Assembly (NCBI GenBank): GCA_005888745.1
Contig: VBBS01000028.1
Coordinates: 174,375 to 238,374 of the forward strand
Direction: 5' to 3'
From: Candidatus Bathyarchaeota archaeon
GTDB lineage: Archaea > Thermoproteota > Bathyarchaeia > 40CM-2-53-6
Length of the DNA: 64,000 nucleotides
Below, piece by piece: positions 8,796 through 17,178 of the stretch. The position numbers were made by a program, and so were the translations under genes. The notes beneath the pieces are model-generated. The model did no database searches, had not been told where the DNA came from, and saw nothing but the letters and a program-made list of their open reading frames with translations. The stretch's first letter is position 1, and each line of letters opens with the position of its first letter.

Positions 8796-8840
8796 CCGGA
8801 CTCGCGTTCACTTTAAGTAATCGCAAACTAGAATCTAACC

Positions 8841-9397
8841 ATGCCCAAGGTCACATCGGAGTACAAGGAACTCGTCAGGACAAGAATCCTTGAATCCGCT
8901 CACCGCGTCTTCTCACAGAAGGGCTACCGAGAAGCGACAATGGACGAGATCGCGGAAGGACTAGGGCTCACCAAGCCAGCACTCTACCGATACTACAAGA
9001 GCAAAGAGGAACTCTTCAGAGAGATATTCAGACTCTTCAATCAAGCAGCCTTGACGGCGAGACATTCTTCGCTCTAATAGACAAGTGGGGATGGACGCCC
9101 AACCTCTTCCTATCCGCAGCCTCAGAAGCGCCGAGAAATCCCAAGCTAAAGAAAATTCTCGCAGACGGATACAAAACAGGGGTCGACATGGTTGGAACTT
9201 TTATCGAGGAGCTAAAAACTCGAGGAATTCTCAAGAAAGAAGCAAATCCTCGACTGACCGCAATGGGGGTAATAGCAGTCCATGACGGACTCTTGATCTG
9301 GGAAGTGGCAGGTATGAACAGGCAAGAACCCAGAAAAGCGTTCGTCGAGATCATTCAAACAATGTTCTCCTCCCTACTCGTGCACCCAGTTAGCTGA
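8841..9397 (+). pseudogene. TetR-family transcriptional regulator, one frameshift
   Basis: From ATG 8841 the N-terminal DNA-binding domain is intact: ILESAHRVFSQKGYREATMD, EIAEGLGLTKPALYRYYKSK, EELFREIF. The frame stops at 9077, but the ligand-binding half continues in another frame (FFALIDKWGWTPNLFL through GVDMVGTFIEEL) to the TGA at 9395-9397. A one-base deletion near 9058-9066 explains this; the repaired protein would be about 185 residues, normal for TetR. It probably represses itself and the divergent carotenoid gene through the palindrome at 8774-8795. Both genes of the pair are frameshifted, so either the unit is decaying or the sequence has indel errors here. Confidence 0.8.
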
Positions 9398-9399
9398 AA

Positions 9400-10209
9400 T
9401 TGGAGGTCGCATGTTCGTTGACCGTCGTGACTCTTCTCTCAGACTTCGGGTTAAGAGATGGCTACGTTGCGCAGATGAAGGGAACAATTCTCGACCTTCG
9501 CTCGAATGCTGTCATCACGGACATTTCCCATGATGTCGAACGACACAATATTCCGATGGGATCATTCATCCTTGAAACGACTACCCCTTACTTTCCAAAG
9601 GGCACGATCCACGTGGCTGTCGTCGATCCCGGAGTTGGAAACGCTAGGAAGGCGATTGTTATCGAATGCAGCACGGGATTATTCATTGGACCTGACAACG
9701 GGCTAATGGCCCGGGCAAGCGAAAAGCTAGGCTTGAAGTCGATTTATCAGATCCGGAATCAGGAGTTTCAAAGAAGACCGCCGTCGGCCACTTTTCACGG
9801 GAGAGACATATTCGCATACGTTGCCGGGCTCATAGCATCAGGGCGAAGACCCGAGGAAGTGGGACCCAAACTCTCCAAACTCGAAAAACTCGATCTGGCT
9901 CAGCCCAAGCTCTCCGGGAAAAATCTCAGCTGCCAGGTGTTGCACGTAGACGTCTTTGGAAACATTATCACCGACGTTGATGAAAATATGGTCCGAAAAA
10001 TACCTGCAAGCGTTGGAGAAGGCATCGAAATCCGATCACCAACCCGAACGCTCCAAGCCCAATATGCAAGATTCTACTCTGAAGTCGATGATGGTGCTAC
10101 TGCGGTTTTGCTTGGCAGCCAGGGATTCCTGGAAATCGCGGTTAGAGAGGGGAACGCGAGAGACAAGCTCGGCGTGAGGGCGTTGGACAAGCTGGAGCTT
10201 CGGTTCTAG
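9400..10209 (+). CDS. SAM hydroxide adenosyltransferase (DUF62, chlorinase/fluorinase-like)
   Basis: 269 residues of the family that attacks SAM with hydroxide to give adenosine and methionine. Marks are TLLSDFGLRDGYVAQMKG at the N-terminus, VVDPGVG, FIGPDNGL and the R-D-H-type segment TFHGRDIFAYVAG; the C-terminal beta-barrel includes HVDVFGNIITD. The halogenase variants are rare and mainly bacterial, so the hydroxide enzyme is the default reading. The TTG start at 9400 lies 2 nt after the tetR stop; a TTG at 9418 is an alternative. It is convergent with nadM, overlapping by 4 nt. Confidence 0.9.
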   Translation: MEVACSLTVVTLLSDFGLRDGYVAQMKGTILDLRSNAVITDISHDVERHNIPMGSFILETTTPYFPKGTIHVAVVDPGVGNARKAIVIECSTGLFIGPDNGLMARASEKLGLKSIYQIRNQEFQRRPPSATFHGRDIFAYVAGLIASGRRPEEVGPKLSKLEKLDLAQPKLSGKNLSCQVLHVDVFGNIITDVDENMVRKIPASVGEGIEIRSPTRTLQAQYARFYSEVDDGATAVLLGSQGFLEIAVREGNARDKLGVRALDKLELRF

Positions 10210-10730
10210 TTTGCTTTGTCAGTTTGGGAGATTTCTCTCATTCTCTCTTCTCCTTTGATCTGTTTCACGTAGGCGGCAACAGATTTCGGTAAGAGTTCTT
10301 CCCAGTTTTTTCCTTCTATGATTCTCTTTCTCACCTCTGTTGCCGTAAATGCGGTTCGGTTGAACATGGGGATCTTCTCTACTCGCATTCCTGCCTCTTT
10401 GAGAAGTCTACCTGTCAGAGGTTCGTTTGTGAAAACTAGGTCAAAGCTGGGTGTTTGGGAGAGAAGGTGTGAGACCCATACCTTGTGGAACTCGGCATCA
10501 GGAAGAGGCAGCACTGTGTATCGGTTCGCATCTATCTTCGTCTCCTTTAGAGCCAGCCGGATCATTGTAATCCGTTCGCCGGCGGTAAACGGGTTGTCAA
10601 CAGTATGGCTGTCATGCGCGCTTCCCACGACTATGACCAGCTCGTCCACTTTGTTTAGGATGTGTTTTACTGCTTCAAGGTGCCCGAGGTGGAATGGCTG
10701 GAACCGGCCCACATAGAGGCCAGTCGTCAA
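10206..10730 (-). CDS. nadM: Nicotinamide-nucleotide adenylyltransferase, archaeal
   Basis: 174 residues. Joins NMN and ATP to form NAD+. GLYVGRFQPFHLGHLEAV contains the HxGH nucleotidyltransferase motif, and TATEVRKRI supplies the C-terminal basic ISTxxxR-like motif. It is encoded directly downstream of the ogt-like gene (3 nt between stop and ATG), so the two are cotranscribed. Length and order are typical of the archaeal family. Confidence 0.95.
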   Translation of the reverse strand: MTTGLYVGRFQPFHLGHLEAVKHILNKVDELVIVVGSAHDSHTVDNPFTAGERITMIRLALKETKIDANRYTVLPLPDAEFHKVWVSHLLSQTPSFDLVFTNEPLTGRLLKEAGMRVEKIPMFNRTAFTATEVRKRIIEGKNWEELLPKSVAAYVKQIKGEERMREISQTDKAN

Positions 10731-10733
10731 CTC

Positions 10734-11330
10734 TCAGGCTCCGGTCGGGACCCAGAGAGCACTCGGAGCAACTTTATCGCCTTCGATCAATACGCCCTCT
10801 CGCTCCAGAAGCTCCCGCTTAACCGCACAACCATAATCAGAAAGTGCCCCGCCAATAGAGTAGTTGCCAATCTCCAGGTTTGCTGGGACTACTCGATGAC
10901 ATGGGACGAACAGGGGCCACGGATTTCTAGCGACACCGGTCCCGACTGCCCTTGGGCCCGAATGGATACGTTTGGCTAGCATTCCATAACTCGCGACTTT
11001 TCCCTTTGGAATCTGATTCATGGCCTGACAGACGCTCTTCTCGAATTCTGACACACCTTCCCAGTCAAGACGAACACGGTTGGTAGTCCGTCTTCCCTCA
11101 TAGAGGTCGATCATCTCGTTCAGCGCGACGTTCGACTCGTTTGTGAACCTCTCAATCAGCTTTCCGGGGGAGTCCGCACGAAGGTGGCTTACGAGGTTTT
11201 TCTGTGATTTTGAGAATGATGAGGCGACCAATCTGTTCTGATTACCGATCAACACGCCAAACCAGGTTCCGCCATGCTCTTTGGTTGAGAGAGTCAGCTT
11301 CTCCATCTGTTGCTCCCGCTCTTCCCTCAA
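10734..11330 (-). CDS. ogt: Methylated-DNA--protein-cysteine S-methyltransferase
   Basis: 198 residues. Suicidal repair of O6-alkylguanine. The acceptor cysteine is in PCHRVVPA; MNQIPKGKVASYGMLAK is the DNA-recognition helix region and RAVGTGVARNPWPLFVP precedes the active site. The N-terminal ~95 residues form the usual less conserved domain. It is followed after 3 nt by nadM. The ATG at 11330 is used; a later ATG eight codons in is possible. Confidence 0.94.
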   Translation of the reverse strand: MREEREQQMEKLTLSTKEHGGTWFGVLIGNQNRLVASSFSKSQKNLVSHLRADSPGKLIERFTNESNVALNEMIDLYEGRRTTNRVRLDWEGVSEFEKSVCQAMNQIPKGKVASYGMLAKRIHSGPRAVGTGVARNPWPLFVPCHRVVPANLEIGNYSIGGALSDYGCAVKRELLEREGVLIEGDKVAPSALWVPTGA

Positions 11331-11395
11331 CGACTGCTCTCCTTAAAGAATAGTCTTGCGAGGTTTCGCTGCTGGTCCTGCTATGCGTATCCGGG

Positions 11396-11725
11396 CTAGA
11401 TCCCCAATTCTGCCCTGAGAAAATCCTTGACCCCATCCCTTCCACTTACTCTTAGCCAGATGGGTCCTTGATCATGTTGCGATTCTATGGTGAGAGTAAG
11501 GAAGGGGCAGCAGAGTTGTTCCAGAGTGGCCCACTCCGATAATGCGGTGAAGAGCGAGCGGTCGTTTGGGAAGCGAAGTCCATAGCCATCTGCCAGCTCC
11601 TCAATTTCAACATGTTTCGCCAACAGGTTTCTTGTTAGGATGTCGTGCCGCTTTCTTTGATCTTGGTCTAGCGCTGACATGTTGCAATAAAAGGGAGGGT
11701 CATTTCTCGTCTGTTGGTTGCTCAT
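11396..11725 (-). CDS. Uncharacterised small protein with CCPF motif
   Basis: 109 residues. The central block YGLRFPNDRSLFTALSEW, then LEQLCCPFLTLTIE and GPIWLRVSGRDGVKDFL, matches a conserved hypothetical family seen mainly in bacteria, where the paired cysteines are invariant. No function is known; a metal- or redox-linked role is a guess. It sits 65 nt upstream of ogt on the same strand. A short inverted repeat (TACTT, 5-nt gap, AAGTA near 11752-11766) precedes it. Its origin may be lateral. Confidence 0.7.
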   Translation of the reverse strand: MSNQQTRNDPPFYCNMSALDQDQRKRHDILTRNLLAKHVEIEELADGYGLRFPNDRSLFTALSEWATLEQLCCPFLTLTIESQHDQGPIWLRVSGRDGVKDFLRAELGI

Positions 11726-11822
11726 CGTCTACTGCACCTGACATAGTCAGTTACTTTTCTGAAGTAGTTAAACAGCGAAGTTGCTGCGCGGTAACTTGGT
11801 TACGCCACAGTTAGGATATTCG

Positions 11823-12938
11823 ATGGCTCGTAATCCGCCGACCCGACGAAGACTTAACAGAGCATCCTCGGACGCTCAGCGAAAGATGATCGAAGTAGAC
11901 GGGAGCTACGGCGAAGGAGGAGGACAAGTTCTCCGAACAGCAGTTGCCCTCGCAGCAGTATTATCGAAAGAGATCCATGTCTTCAACATCCGCGCAGGCA
12001 GAGCCGAACCAGGATTAAGACCACAACACATGACTGGAGTCAAGGCAGCAGCCGAGCTTTGTTCTGCTAATTTGCAAGGGTTGGAGGTTGGCGCTACGGA
12101 CTTTGTTTTCAAGCCTGGAAAACTAAGAGCGGGGACTTTCCGATTTGATGTGGGCACCGCGGGAAGCGTCACCCTCGTCCTTCAAACGCTCATGCCCATC
12201 ATTGCGTTTGCGCCCGGAACAGTACAACTAGAGATTACGGGCGGAACCGATGTGAAGTGGAGTCCACCTATCGATTATCTTCGCCTTGTTACGTTGCCAA
12301 TCCTCAAGAAAATCGGCTACCGTGGTAGTCTGGAGATTGTGCGGAGGGGACACTACCCGAAGGGAGGAGGACTCGTCAAGTTCTCATCTGGAGGCGCTTC
12401 AAATCTGCAGGCAGCGAACTACGAGAAACCTGGCTTAATCTCGAAGATCTATGGGATAAGCCATGCTACAGCTCTACCCCGACATGTCGCGGAGCGACAG
12501 GTCGCAGCTGCCAGAAAGAACCTCGAAGAAGCAAAGCTGCCATCCCCCTCAATAGACGTTGAGGTTGTAGATGATAAGAGGCAGCTCGGGCCCGGCAGTG
12601 GAATAGTGCTATCTGCCGAAATGCAGAACGGGATCATTCTGGGATCAGACGCTCTTGGGGAAAGAGGAAGACCCGCGGAAGAAGTAGGCTCGACTGCTGG
12701 GAGAATCCTCGTCGAAGAGGTCGAGTCGGGAGCGACGCTGGATCGCCATATGGGAGATATGATTATTCCATATCTCGCGCTGTCAAAAGGGGCATCCGAA
12801 GTCTCAATATCGCGAATCACACAGCACACACGAACGAATGTCAAAGTCGCGGAATGGTTTACGGGAGGGAGGCTCGATCTCGACGGAGAACTTGATCATC
12901 CCGGTAGGTTACGGGTCGAAGGACTTAGGCCTATCTGA
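11823..12938 (+). CDS. rtcA: RNA 3'-terminal phosphate cyclase
   Basis: Converts RNA 3'-phosphate to a 2',3'-cyclic phosphate via an RNA-adenylate intermediate. DGSYGEGGGQVLRTAVALA and AGRAEPGLRPQHMTG are the N-terminal signatures; PKGGGLVKF and the histidine nucleophile region LDRHMGDMIIPYLAL are present. From ATG 11823 it has 371 residues; a later ATG at 11886 would give about 350, closer to the usual length, so the first ~20 residues may be untranslated. The 3' end overlaps the convergent membrane-protein gene by 8 nt. Confidence 0.93.
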   Translation: MARNPPTRRRLNRASSDAQRKMIEVDGSYGEGGGQVLRTAVALAAVLSKEIHVFNIRAGRAEPGLRPQHMTGVKAAAELCSANLQGLEVGATDFVFKPGKLRAGTFRFDVGTAGSVTLVLQTLMPIIAFAPGTVQLEITGGTDVKWSPPIDYLRLVTLPILKKIGYRGSLEIVRRGHYPKGGGLVKFSSGGASNLQAANYEKPGLISKIYGISHATALPRHVAERQVAAARKNLEEAKLPSPSIDVEVVDDKRQLGPGSGIVLSAEMQNGIILGSDALGERGRPAEEVGSTAGRILVEEVESGATLDRHMGDMIIPYLALSKGASEVSISRITQHTRTNVKVAEWFTGGRLDLDGELDHPGRLRVEGLRPI

Positions 12939-13611
12939 TTGCTAGCTGTTCTTCGTTTAGAGTTTTCCACTTTCCTCGTGCAATTCCAGTTCCGAAAAGG
13001 AGTATTCCACCCAATAGCCAAAGAACAGGAACGTAATGCGGAATCCAGTTCAAGGGAGCGGAAAGAGCATAAGCGAAAGCAGACCATTTCGGGAACTTGC
13101 CGGATCGCCAAATGGCGACCGAGAAGAGAATTGCCCCAAGAACCGAAGATAGGACAGAAACGCCGCCGAAAGCAAGTGCGGCAGGGTTCGATATACCTGT
13201 TGATTCCGAGATTATGCTGGCGGCCTTGAGATCCCCGCCTAGATAGAATTTCCCCGCGACAGGTCCAGCAAAGGCAAAGATCCCCAAAAACGAGAAGAAC
13301 GCGCAGAGACCGATCACGCTAAGAACCATGCCCGCAAATGCCCACCTATCGATAGAATTTCTTTCCAGAAACGCGTGCAAGGCTTGGAAACTGAACAGCA
13401 AAAGGACCAAACTAACTAGGCCGGCTAGGTTAGCCAGGCCCACATAATTTGCTGCTTGGGCGAAACCGGCAGGGTCAACAGCAGGGTTGACGCCGATGCC
13501 CGGGACTAGCGCTGCCGAAGCTGCAACGAGACCGGAGATTGGAAAACCCAGAGCGCCAATGCGAGTTCGATTCCCGCGCGATACGTCCAAGGGCGATTTA
13601 GCTGTCACCAA
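12931..13611 (-). CDS. Integral membrane protein of unknown function
   Basis: 226 residues with about six predicted membrane segments, e.g. LANLAGLVSLVLLLFSFQAL, FAGMVLSVIGLCAFFSFLGIF and VLWLLGGILLFGTGIA. The spacing resembles DUF4386-type small membrane proteins, but no catalytic motif was recognised and the assignment is open. It is convergent with rtcA (8-nt overlap) and 30 nt downstream of the GlmU-like gene on the same strand, so it may be the distal gene of that unit. Confidence 0.75.
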   Translation of the reverse strand: MVTAKSPLDVSRGNRTRIGALGFPISGLVAASAALVPGIGVNPAVDPAGFAQAANYVGLANLAGLVSLVLLLFSFQALHAFLERNSIDRWAFAGMVLSVIGLCAFFSFLGIFAFAGPVAGKFYLGGDLKAASIISESTGISNPAALAFGGVSVLSSVLGAILFSVAIWRSGKFPKWSAFAYALSAPLNWIPHYVPVLWLLGGILLFGTGIARGKWKTLNEEQLAIR

Positions 13612-13641
13612 TGGAACGCCCGAAACGTTTCTCCTGACGGA

Positions 13642-14889
13642 TTAATTGATCCTATGACTTACTCTGACTTCTGATGGGACGTCCGCTCTGACTATCGCTC
13701 CGGGGCCTATCCACGCGTCTGCGCCAATCTTGACTCCAGGGAAGATTGAGACATTGATCCCCGTCTTTACTCCATCGCCGAGAATTGCGCCCAGTTTTCG
13801 TTGTCCACTGTCCGTCAGCCGCCCCCTTACCCTTGATTCTACGTTGGAATCGTTGAACTTGAGATTAGCAGTTATCGTCCCAGCTCCTAGCGATACGCCC
13901 GTGCCAAGTACGCTGTTTCCGACATAGCATAGATGGGGAATCTTAGCTTCGTCCATGACGATACTGTTCTTGACTTCGCAGCCTGCGCCGACCTTTGTTC
14001 CCTTTCCGAGCGCTGTTCCTGGTCGGAGGTATGCGTTAGGGCCAACCACTGCACCCTCGCCGACGTAGACGGGACCCTCGATGTAGGAACCAGACTTTAC
14101 ACGTGATCCTTTGGATAAGCTGACACTGCCCTTGAGATGCACGCCAGGCTCCGTCTCTCCGTCGCGAACCTCTTCGTCAGTATCCAGTGCCGACCGGTTC
14201 GCCTCCAGGAGGTCCCAAGGATAGCTAATCCCCACCCATTCTCTCTTGCCGAAGGGAATCGTCCGAATTCGTCTCCCCTCGCCCATCAGCGAGCTAAGCG
14301 AATCTGTGAGCTCGAACTCTCCCCGTCTGGATTTGCGCGTCTTTTTTGTTGCGGCGAAGATGGAATTGTCGAGAACGTAGATCCCCGCGTTGACCATTCC
14401 GATATTGCCGCTAGCCACCTTCTCACGGATCGAGACAATATTTCCCCTCTTGACCTCCAACGTGCCAAACCTCGAAGGGTCTTTGACCTCCGCCGCACCC
14501 ATTAGGAGATCTTTAGAGTCTGGCGACTTGACGAATTTGTTGAGAGCTGTCCGATCGTAGTAGTTGTCGCCGTAAATGATTAGGAACCGGTTTTCTCCTC
14601 GCAGTTCGGTCTCGCAAGTCCTCACTGCGTCGGCGGTTCCTCCGAGCCTCTTTTGTTTCACGTATCTGATCTTGCAACCAAGTCGTTGACCATCTCCAAA
14701 GAAGTTCTTGATCTTCTCCGCCTCAAACTGTACTACCATGACGATCTCGCGGACTCCAGCCTGGACAAGCCCTCTGACTGTTCTCTGTAGGAGAGGCTCG
14801 CCACCGATTGGAAGTAGATGCTTAGGATTCTTCTCGGCAAGCGGCCAGAGACGTTCTCCTCTACCCGCGGCGAGGATCGCTGCTTTCAA
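13642..14889 (-). CDS. Bifunctional sugar-1-phosphate nucleotidylyltransferase/acetyltransferase (GlmU-like)
   Basis: 415 residues. The N-terminal nucleotidyltransferase domain starts AAILAAGRGERLWPLAEKNP, with the IYGDNYYD metal site and AGIYVLDN. From about residue 250 the protein is a left-handed beta-helix of hexapeptide repeats (GSRVKSGSYIEGPVYVGEGA and onward). In archaea this architecture makes UDP-GlcNAc from GlcN-1-P, or activates glucose-1-P with dTTP or UTP. Seven bases separate it from the upstream phosphohexomutase, so together they plausibly supply UDP-GlcNAc for glycans. Confidence 0.9.
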   Translation of the reverse strand: MKAAILAAGRGERLWPLAEKNPKHLLPIGGEPLLQRTVRGLVQAGVREIVMVVQFEAEKIKNFFGDGQRLGCKIRYVKQKRLGGTADAVRTCETELRGENRFLIIYGDNYYDRTALNKFVKSPDSKDLLMGAAEVKDPSRFGTLEVKRGNIVSIREKVASGNIGMVNAGIYVLDNSIFAATKKTRKSRRGEFELTDSLSSLMGEGRRIRTIPFGKREWVGISYPWDLLEANRSALDTDEEVRDGETEPGVHLKGSVSLSKGSRVKSGSYIEGPVYVGEGAVVGPNAYLRPGTALGKGTKVGAGCEVKNSIVMDEAKIPHLCYVGNSVLGTGVSLGAGTITANLKFNDSNVESRVRGRLTDSGQRKLGAILGDGVKTGINVSIFPGVKIGADAWIGPGAIVRADVPSEVRVSHRIN

Positions 14890-14895
14890 TGGGTT

Positions 14896-16227
14896 TTACC
14901 GTCCCTTCAGGACTTGTCTCAAGAGTCGAAGCGTTTCTCTCATCACTCTCGTTGCCTCGGATCTATCTTTCGATTCGCCGGTCACGCGTATCACGGGCTC
15001 TGTTCCGCTGTCCCGGACGAGAACCCAGGCGCGATCAGTGTTTACCCTCAGCCCGAGCTTTGTCTCAACCGACGAATTTTTCCCAAGGATCCTTTTCAAA
15101 CCGTTAGCCATTTTGGAGAATTTGCGTTGGGAGAGCTTTCCAGTATATCTCATCCCTTCTCTGATCATATGGTATTCCGGAACATCCCTTACCATTTCTG
15201 AAACACTAAGACCAAGGGTTTCTGCCGCTTTGAGAAACAGCAGTCCAGACAAAGGTCCGTCTGGACAGTTGTTGTATTCTCGGTGAATCCATGCCCCGGA
15301 CGGCTCTCCGGCGAAGTTCGCATTCAACCTCTTCGCCTCCCGTAGAAGCTTAGCATCGCCCACCGGGCCTCGAACCAGCCTCGCGCCTGTTTTCTCGGCT
15401 ATCTCATCTACGACCATGGAGGCATCGAGCGGGACCACGAAGGGACCCTTGGATTTTTTCGCAAGAAAGGCGATGTAGGATGCGAGTATTCTATCTTGCA
15501 AGGGGCAAACTCCCTTATCATCAACAATATACATTCGATCCGCATCACCGTCAAACGCGATACCAGCATCAAAATGAATCTCCCCTACCATGCTACCGAG
15601 AGTTTGCACGCTTTTCCGTGTGGGTTCGGAGCCTCGGCCGGGAAATCCTCCATCAGGGTACGAGTTGATCGTCGTAACTTTGTCCAGTCTATCTCGATAG
15701 ATTGCAGGAGCGAGTTGTGAGGCTGCACCGTTACCGCAGTCGAGTACAACCTTCCATTTCTTCTTGAAGACGACCCTGGAGAGCAGTTCCTTGTACTCCC
15801 TTGGGTCCGCAGGCTCAAGGCTAGAAGCCCTGCCATCGTAAGTAAGCTTTTTCGGATTTTTCAAGCTCAGTCTCGTCTCGTCGTCGAGAGCCTCCCCGGA
15901 CTTGTTGAACACCTTGAACCCGTTATACTCCGGCGGGTTGTGGCTGGCAGTGATCATGATTCCAGCTGATCGTCCCAGAGACTTTGTCTGGTAAGCGAGT
16001 GCCGGTGTCGGGATCAACCCATAATCTAGAACTTTCGCCCTGTTTTCCAAAGCAGCCGCAAGAAAAGACGCTTTTAGAACGGGGCCAGAGTATCGTGGGT
16101 CGTTTCCAAGCGCCAGCTCTTCACCCATAATCCTCGGAATGAGCCTCCCTAGCTCAAAGGCAACTGACGAATTTACTGTTTCAGGATATTTGCCCCGGAT
16201 TCCGGAACTGCCGAATTGCAGGTTCAA
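14896..16227 (-). CDS. glmM: Phosphoglucosamine/phosphomanno-mutase
   Basis: 443 residues of the alpha-D-phosphohexomutase family. The phosphoserine loop is IMITASHNPPEYNGFKVF, the metal loop is DGDADRMYIVDD, and the C-terminal phosphate-binding loop is VRDSGTEPVIRVTGE. The likely reaction is glucosamine-6-P to glucosamine-1-P, given the GlmU-like gene immediately downstream. The N-terminus NLQFGSSGIRG is standard, and ATG 16227 lies 12 nt after the eS1 stop. Mannose or glucose phosphate could also be substrates. Confidence 0.92.
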   Translation of the reverse strand: MNLQFGSSGIRGKYPETVNSSVAFELGRLIPRIMGEELALGNDPRYSGPVLKASFLAAALENRAKVLDYGLIPTPALAYQTKSLGRSAGIMITASHNPPEYNGFKVFNKSGEALDDETRLSLKNPKKLTYDGRASSLEPADPREYKELLSRVVFKKKWKVVLDCGNGAASQLAPAIYRDRLDKVTTINSYPDGGFPGRGSEPTRKSVQTLGSMVGEIHFDAGIAFDGDADRMYIVDDKGVCPLQDRILASYIAFLAKKSKGPFVVPLDASMVVDEIAEKTGARLVRGPVGDAKLLREAKRLNANFAGEPSGAWIHREYNNCPDGPLSGLLFLKAAETLGLSVSEMVRDVPEYHMIREGMRYTGKLSQRKFSKMANGLKRILGKNSSVETKLGLRVNTDRAWVLVRDSGTEPVIRVTGESKDRSEATRVMRETLRLLRQVLKGR

Positions 16228-16239
16228 AAGCGGGCAGCG

Positions 16240-16917
16240 CTAAGCTGCTGGCTCAGCGATAGGCACGGTGATTTCAGGAGTAGTTTCGATGACTTCCTTG
16301 GAGACCTTTCCTTTGGGCATTGCATCTTCTAGGCTCAGTGGCATGGAGAGCAGTTTTGATTTGCGCACGCCGATGTGGCGGAGGGGGCAGACTTTCTTGG
16401 CTTCGTTGTAGACGTCTGATCCCATCTTTCCGAGAACCATTTCGTGGCAGAGTTGCGAGTACGTTAGCTTGGATGCTTTCTCTGCAACGATCTTGCCCAT
16501 GACCTGTCGTATCCCATGTTCCTGGGACCCGTTTATCCTGCCGTGGCTGAATCCTACGATGTAGACTCGCGTGAGATAGTTGTCAACTGTTCGACCGGTA
16601 AAAATCCCGTCGATACGAGTACTTCCTCGCCTGACAAGGCTTCTGAGATAGTCAGTGGAGTATTCGTGGCTCTTGAGGATTGTATCTGCTCGATCGCCTG
16701 TGATGGAGGTGACTAGGAAGTATAGTTTGATGGACTGGTGCGAGAAATCATTGGTAATATCATAAAGTGTCGTTTCGACGACTCGGCCGATAAGCTTCTT
16801 CGGATCCTCGCAAGGTATCCCGGCAACGTTCTGTTCTCCAAAGTAGGCGGGGGTGTATACGGAGTACCATTCCTTGGTTCTCCACTTGTCCCGCACTTTC
16901 TTGGTGGTCTTTGACAC
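16240..16917 (-). CDS. rps3ae: Ribosomal protein eS1 (S3Ae)
   Basis: 225 residues, full length. KDKWRTKEWYSVYTP-like start (here VRDKWRTKEWYSVYTPAYFG), FSHQSIKLYFLVT, VRRGSTRIDGIFTGRTVDNY and GKMGSDVYNEAKKVCPLRHI are characteristic. It is a small-subunit protein near the mRNA exit. The order RecJ-like, Pcc1, eS1 is common in archaea. The last ~25 residues are an acidic/Ala-Pro extension. Confidence 0.97.
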   Translation of the reverse strand: MSKTTKKVRDKWRTKEWYSVYTPAYFGEQNVAGIPCEDPKKLIGRVVETTLYDITNDFSHQSIKLYFLVTSITGDRADTILKSHEYSTDYLRSLVRRGSTRIDGIFTGRTVDNYLTRVYIVGFSHGRINGSQEHGIRQVMGKIVAEKASKLTYSQLCHEMVLGKMGSDVYNEAKKVCPLRHIGVRKSKLLSMPLSLEDAMPKGKVSKEVIETTPEITVPIAEPAA

Positions 16918-16935
16918 AGTCTCTAATCCATTCTT

Positions 16936-17178
16936 CTAATTTGATACTTTTTCTAGCGTCTCCTTTGCTGCTTGAAGGCAGCGGAGGAGGTCGTCCAAGG
17001 TGGATATGAATGTTTCAATCTTTCCACCGAATTCGAGACTAAAAAACGCGGTCCGGTCCAGCGCTTTTCCCTTCACATTGAGACCTTTCATGTTTAGGTT
17101 ATCAGGTTGGACCGATGCGACAAGCGACCTGGACGTTGCCCTGTTCGGTGTCGAGATTTTGATCTGCGCTCTTATCAT
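16936..17178 (-). CDS. KEOPS complex subunit Pcc1
   Basis: 80 residues; the dimerising KEOPS subunit that stimulates Kae1 in tRNA t6A37 formation. The pattern is family-like: an N-terminal beta-strand, SLVASVQPDNLNM, FFSLEFGGKIETFISTLDDL and a C-terminal helix ending LEKVSN. ATG 17178 overlaps the RecJ-like stop (ATGA). A second Pcc1-like gene lies at 48983-49324, and Kae1 and Bud32 are at 23.6-25.2 kb. Confidence 0.85.
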   Translation of the reverse strand: MIRAQIKISTPNRATSRSLVASVQPDNLNMKGLNVKGKALDRTAFFSLEFGGKIETFISTLDDLLRCLQAAKETLEKVSN

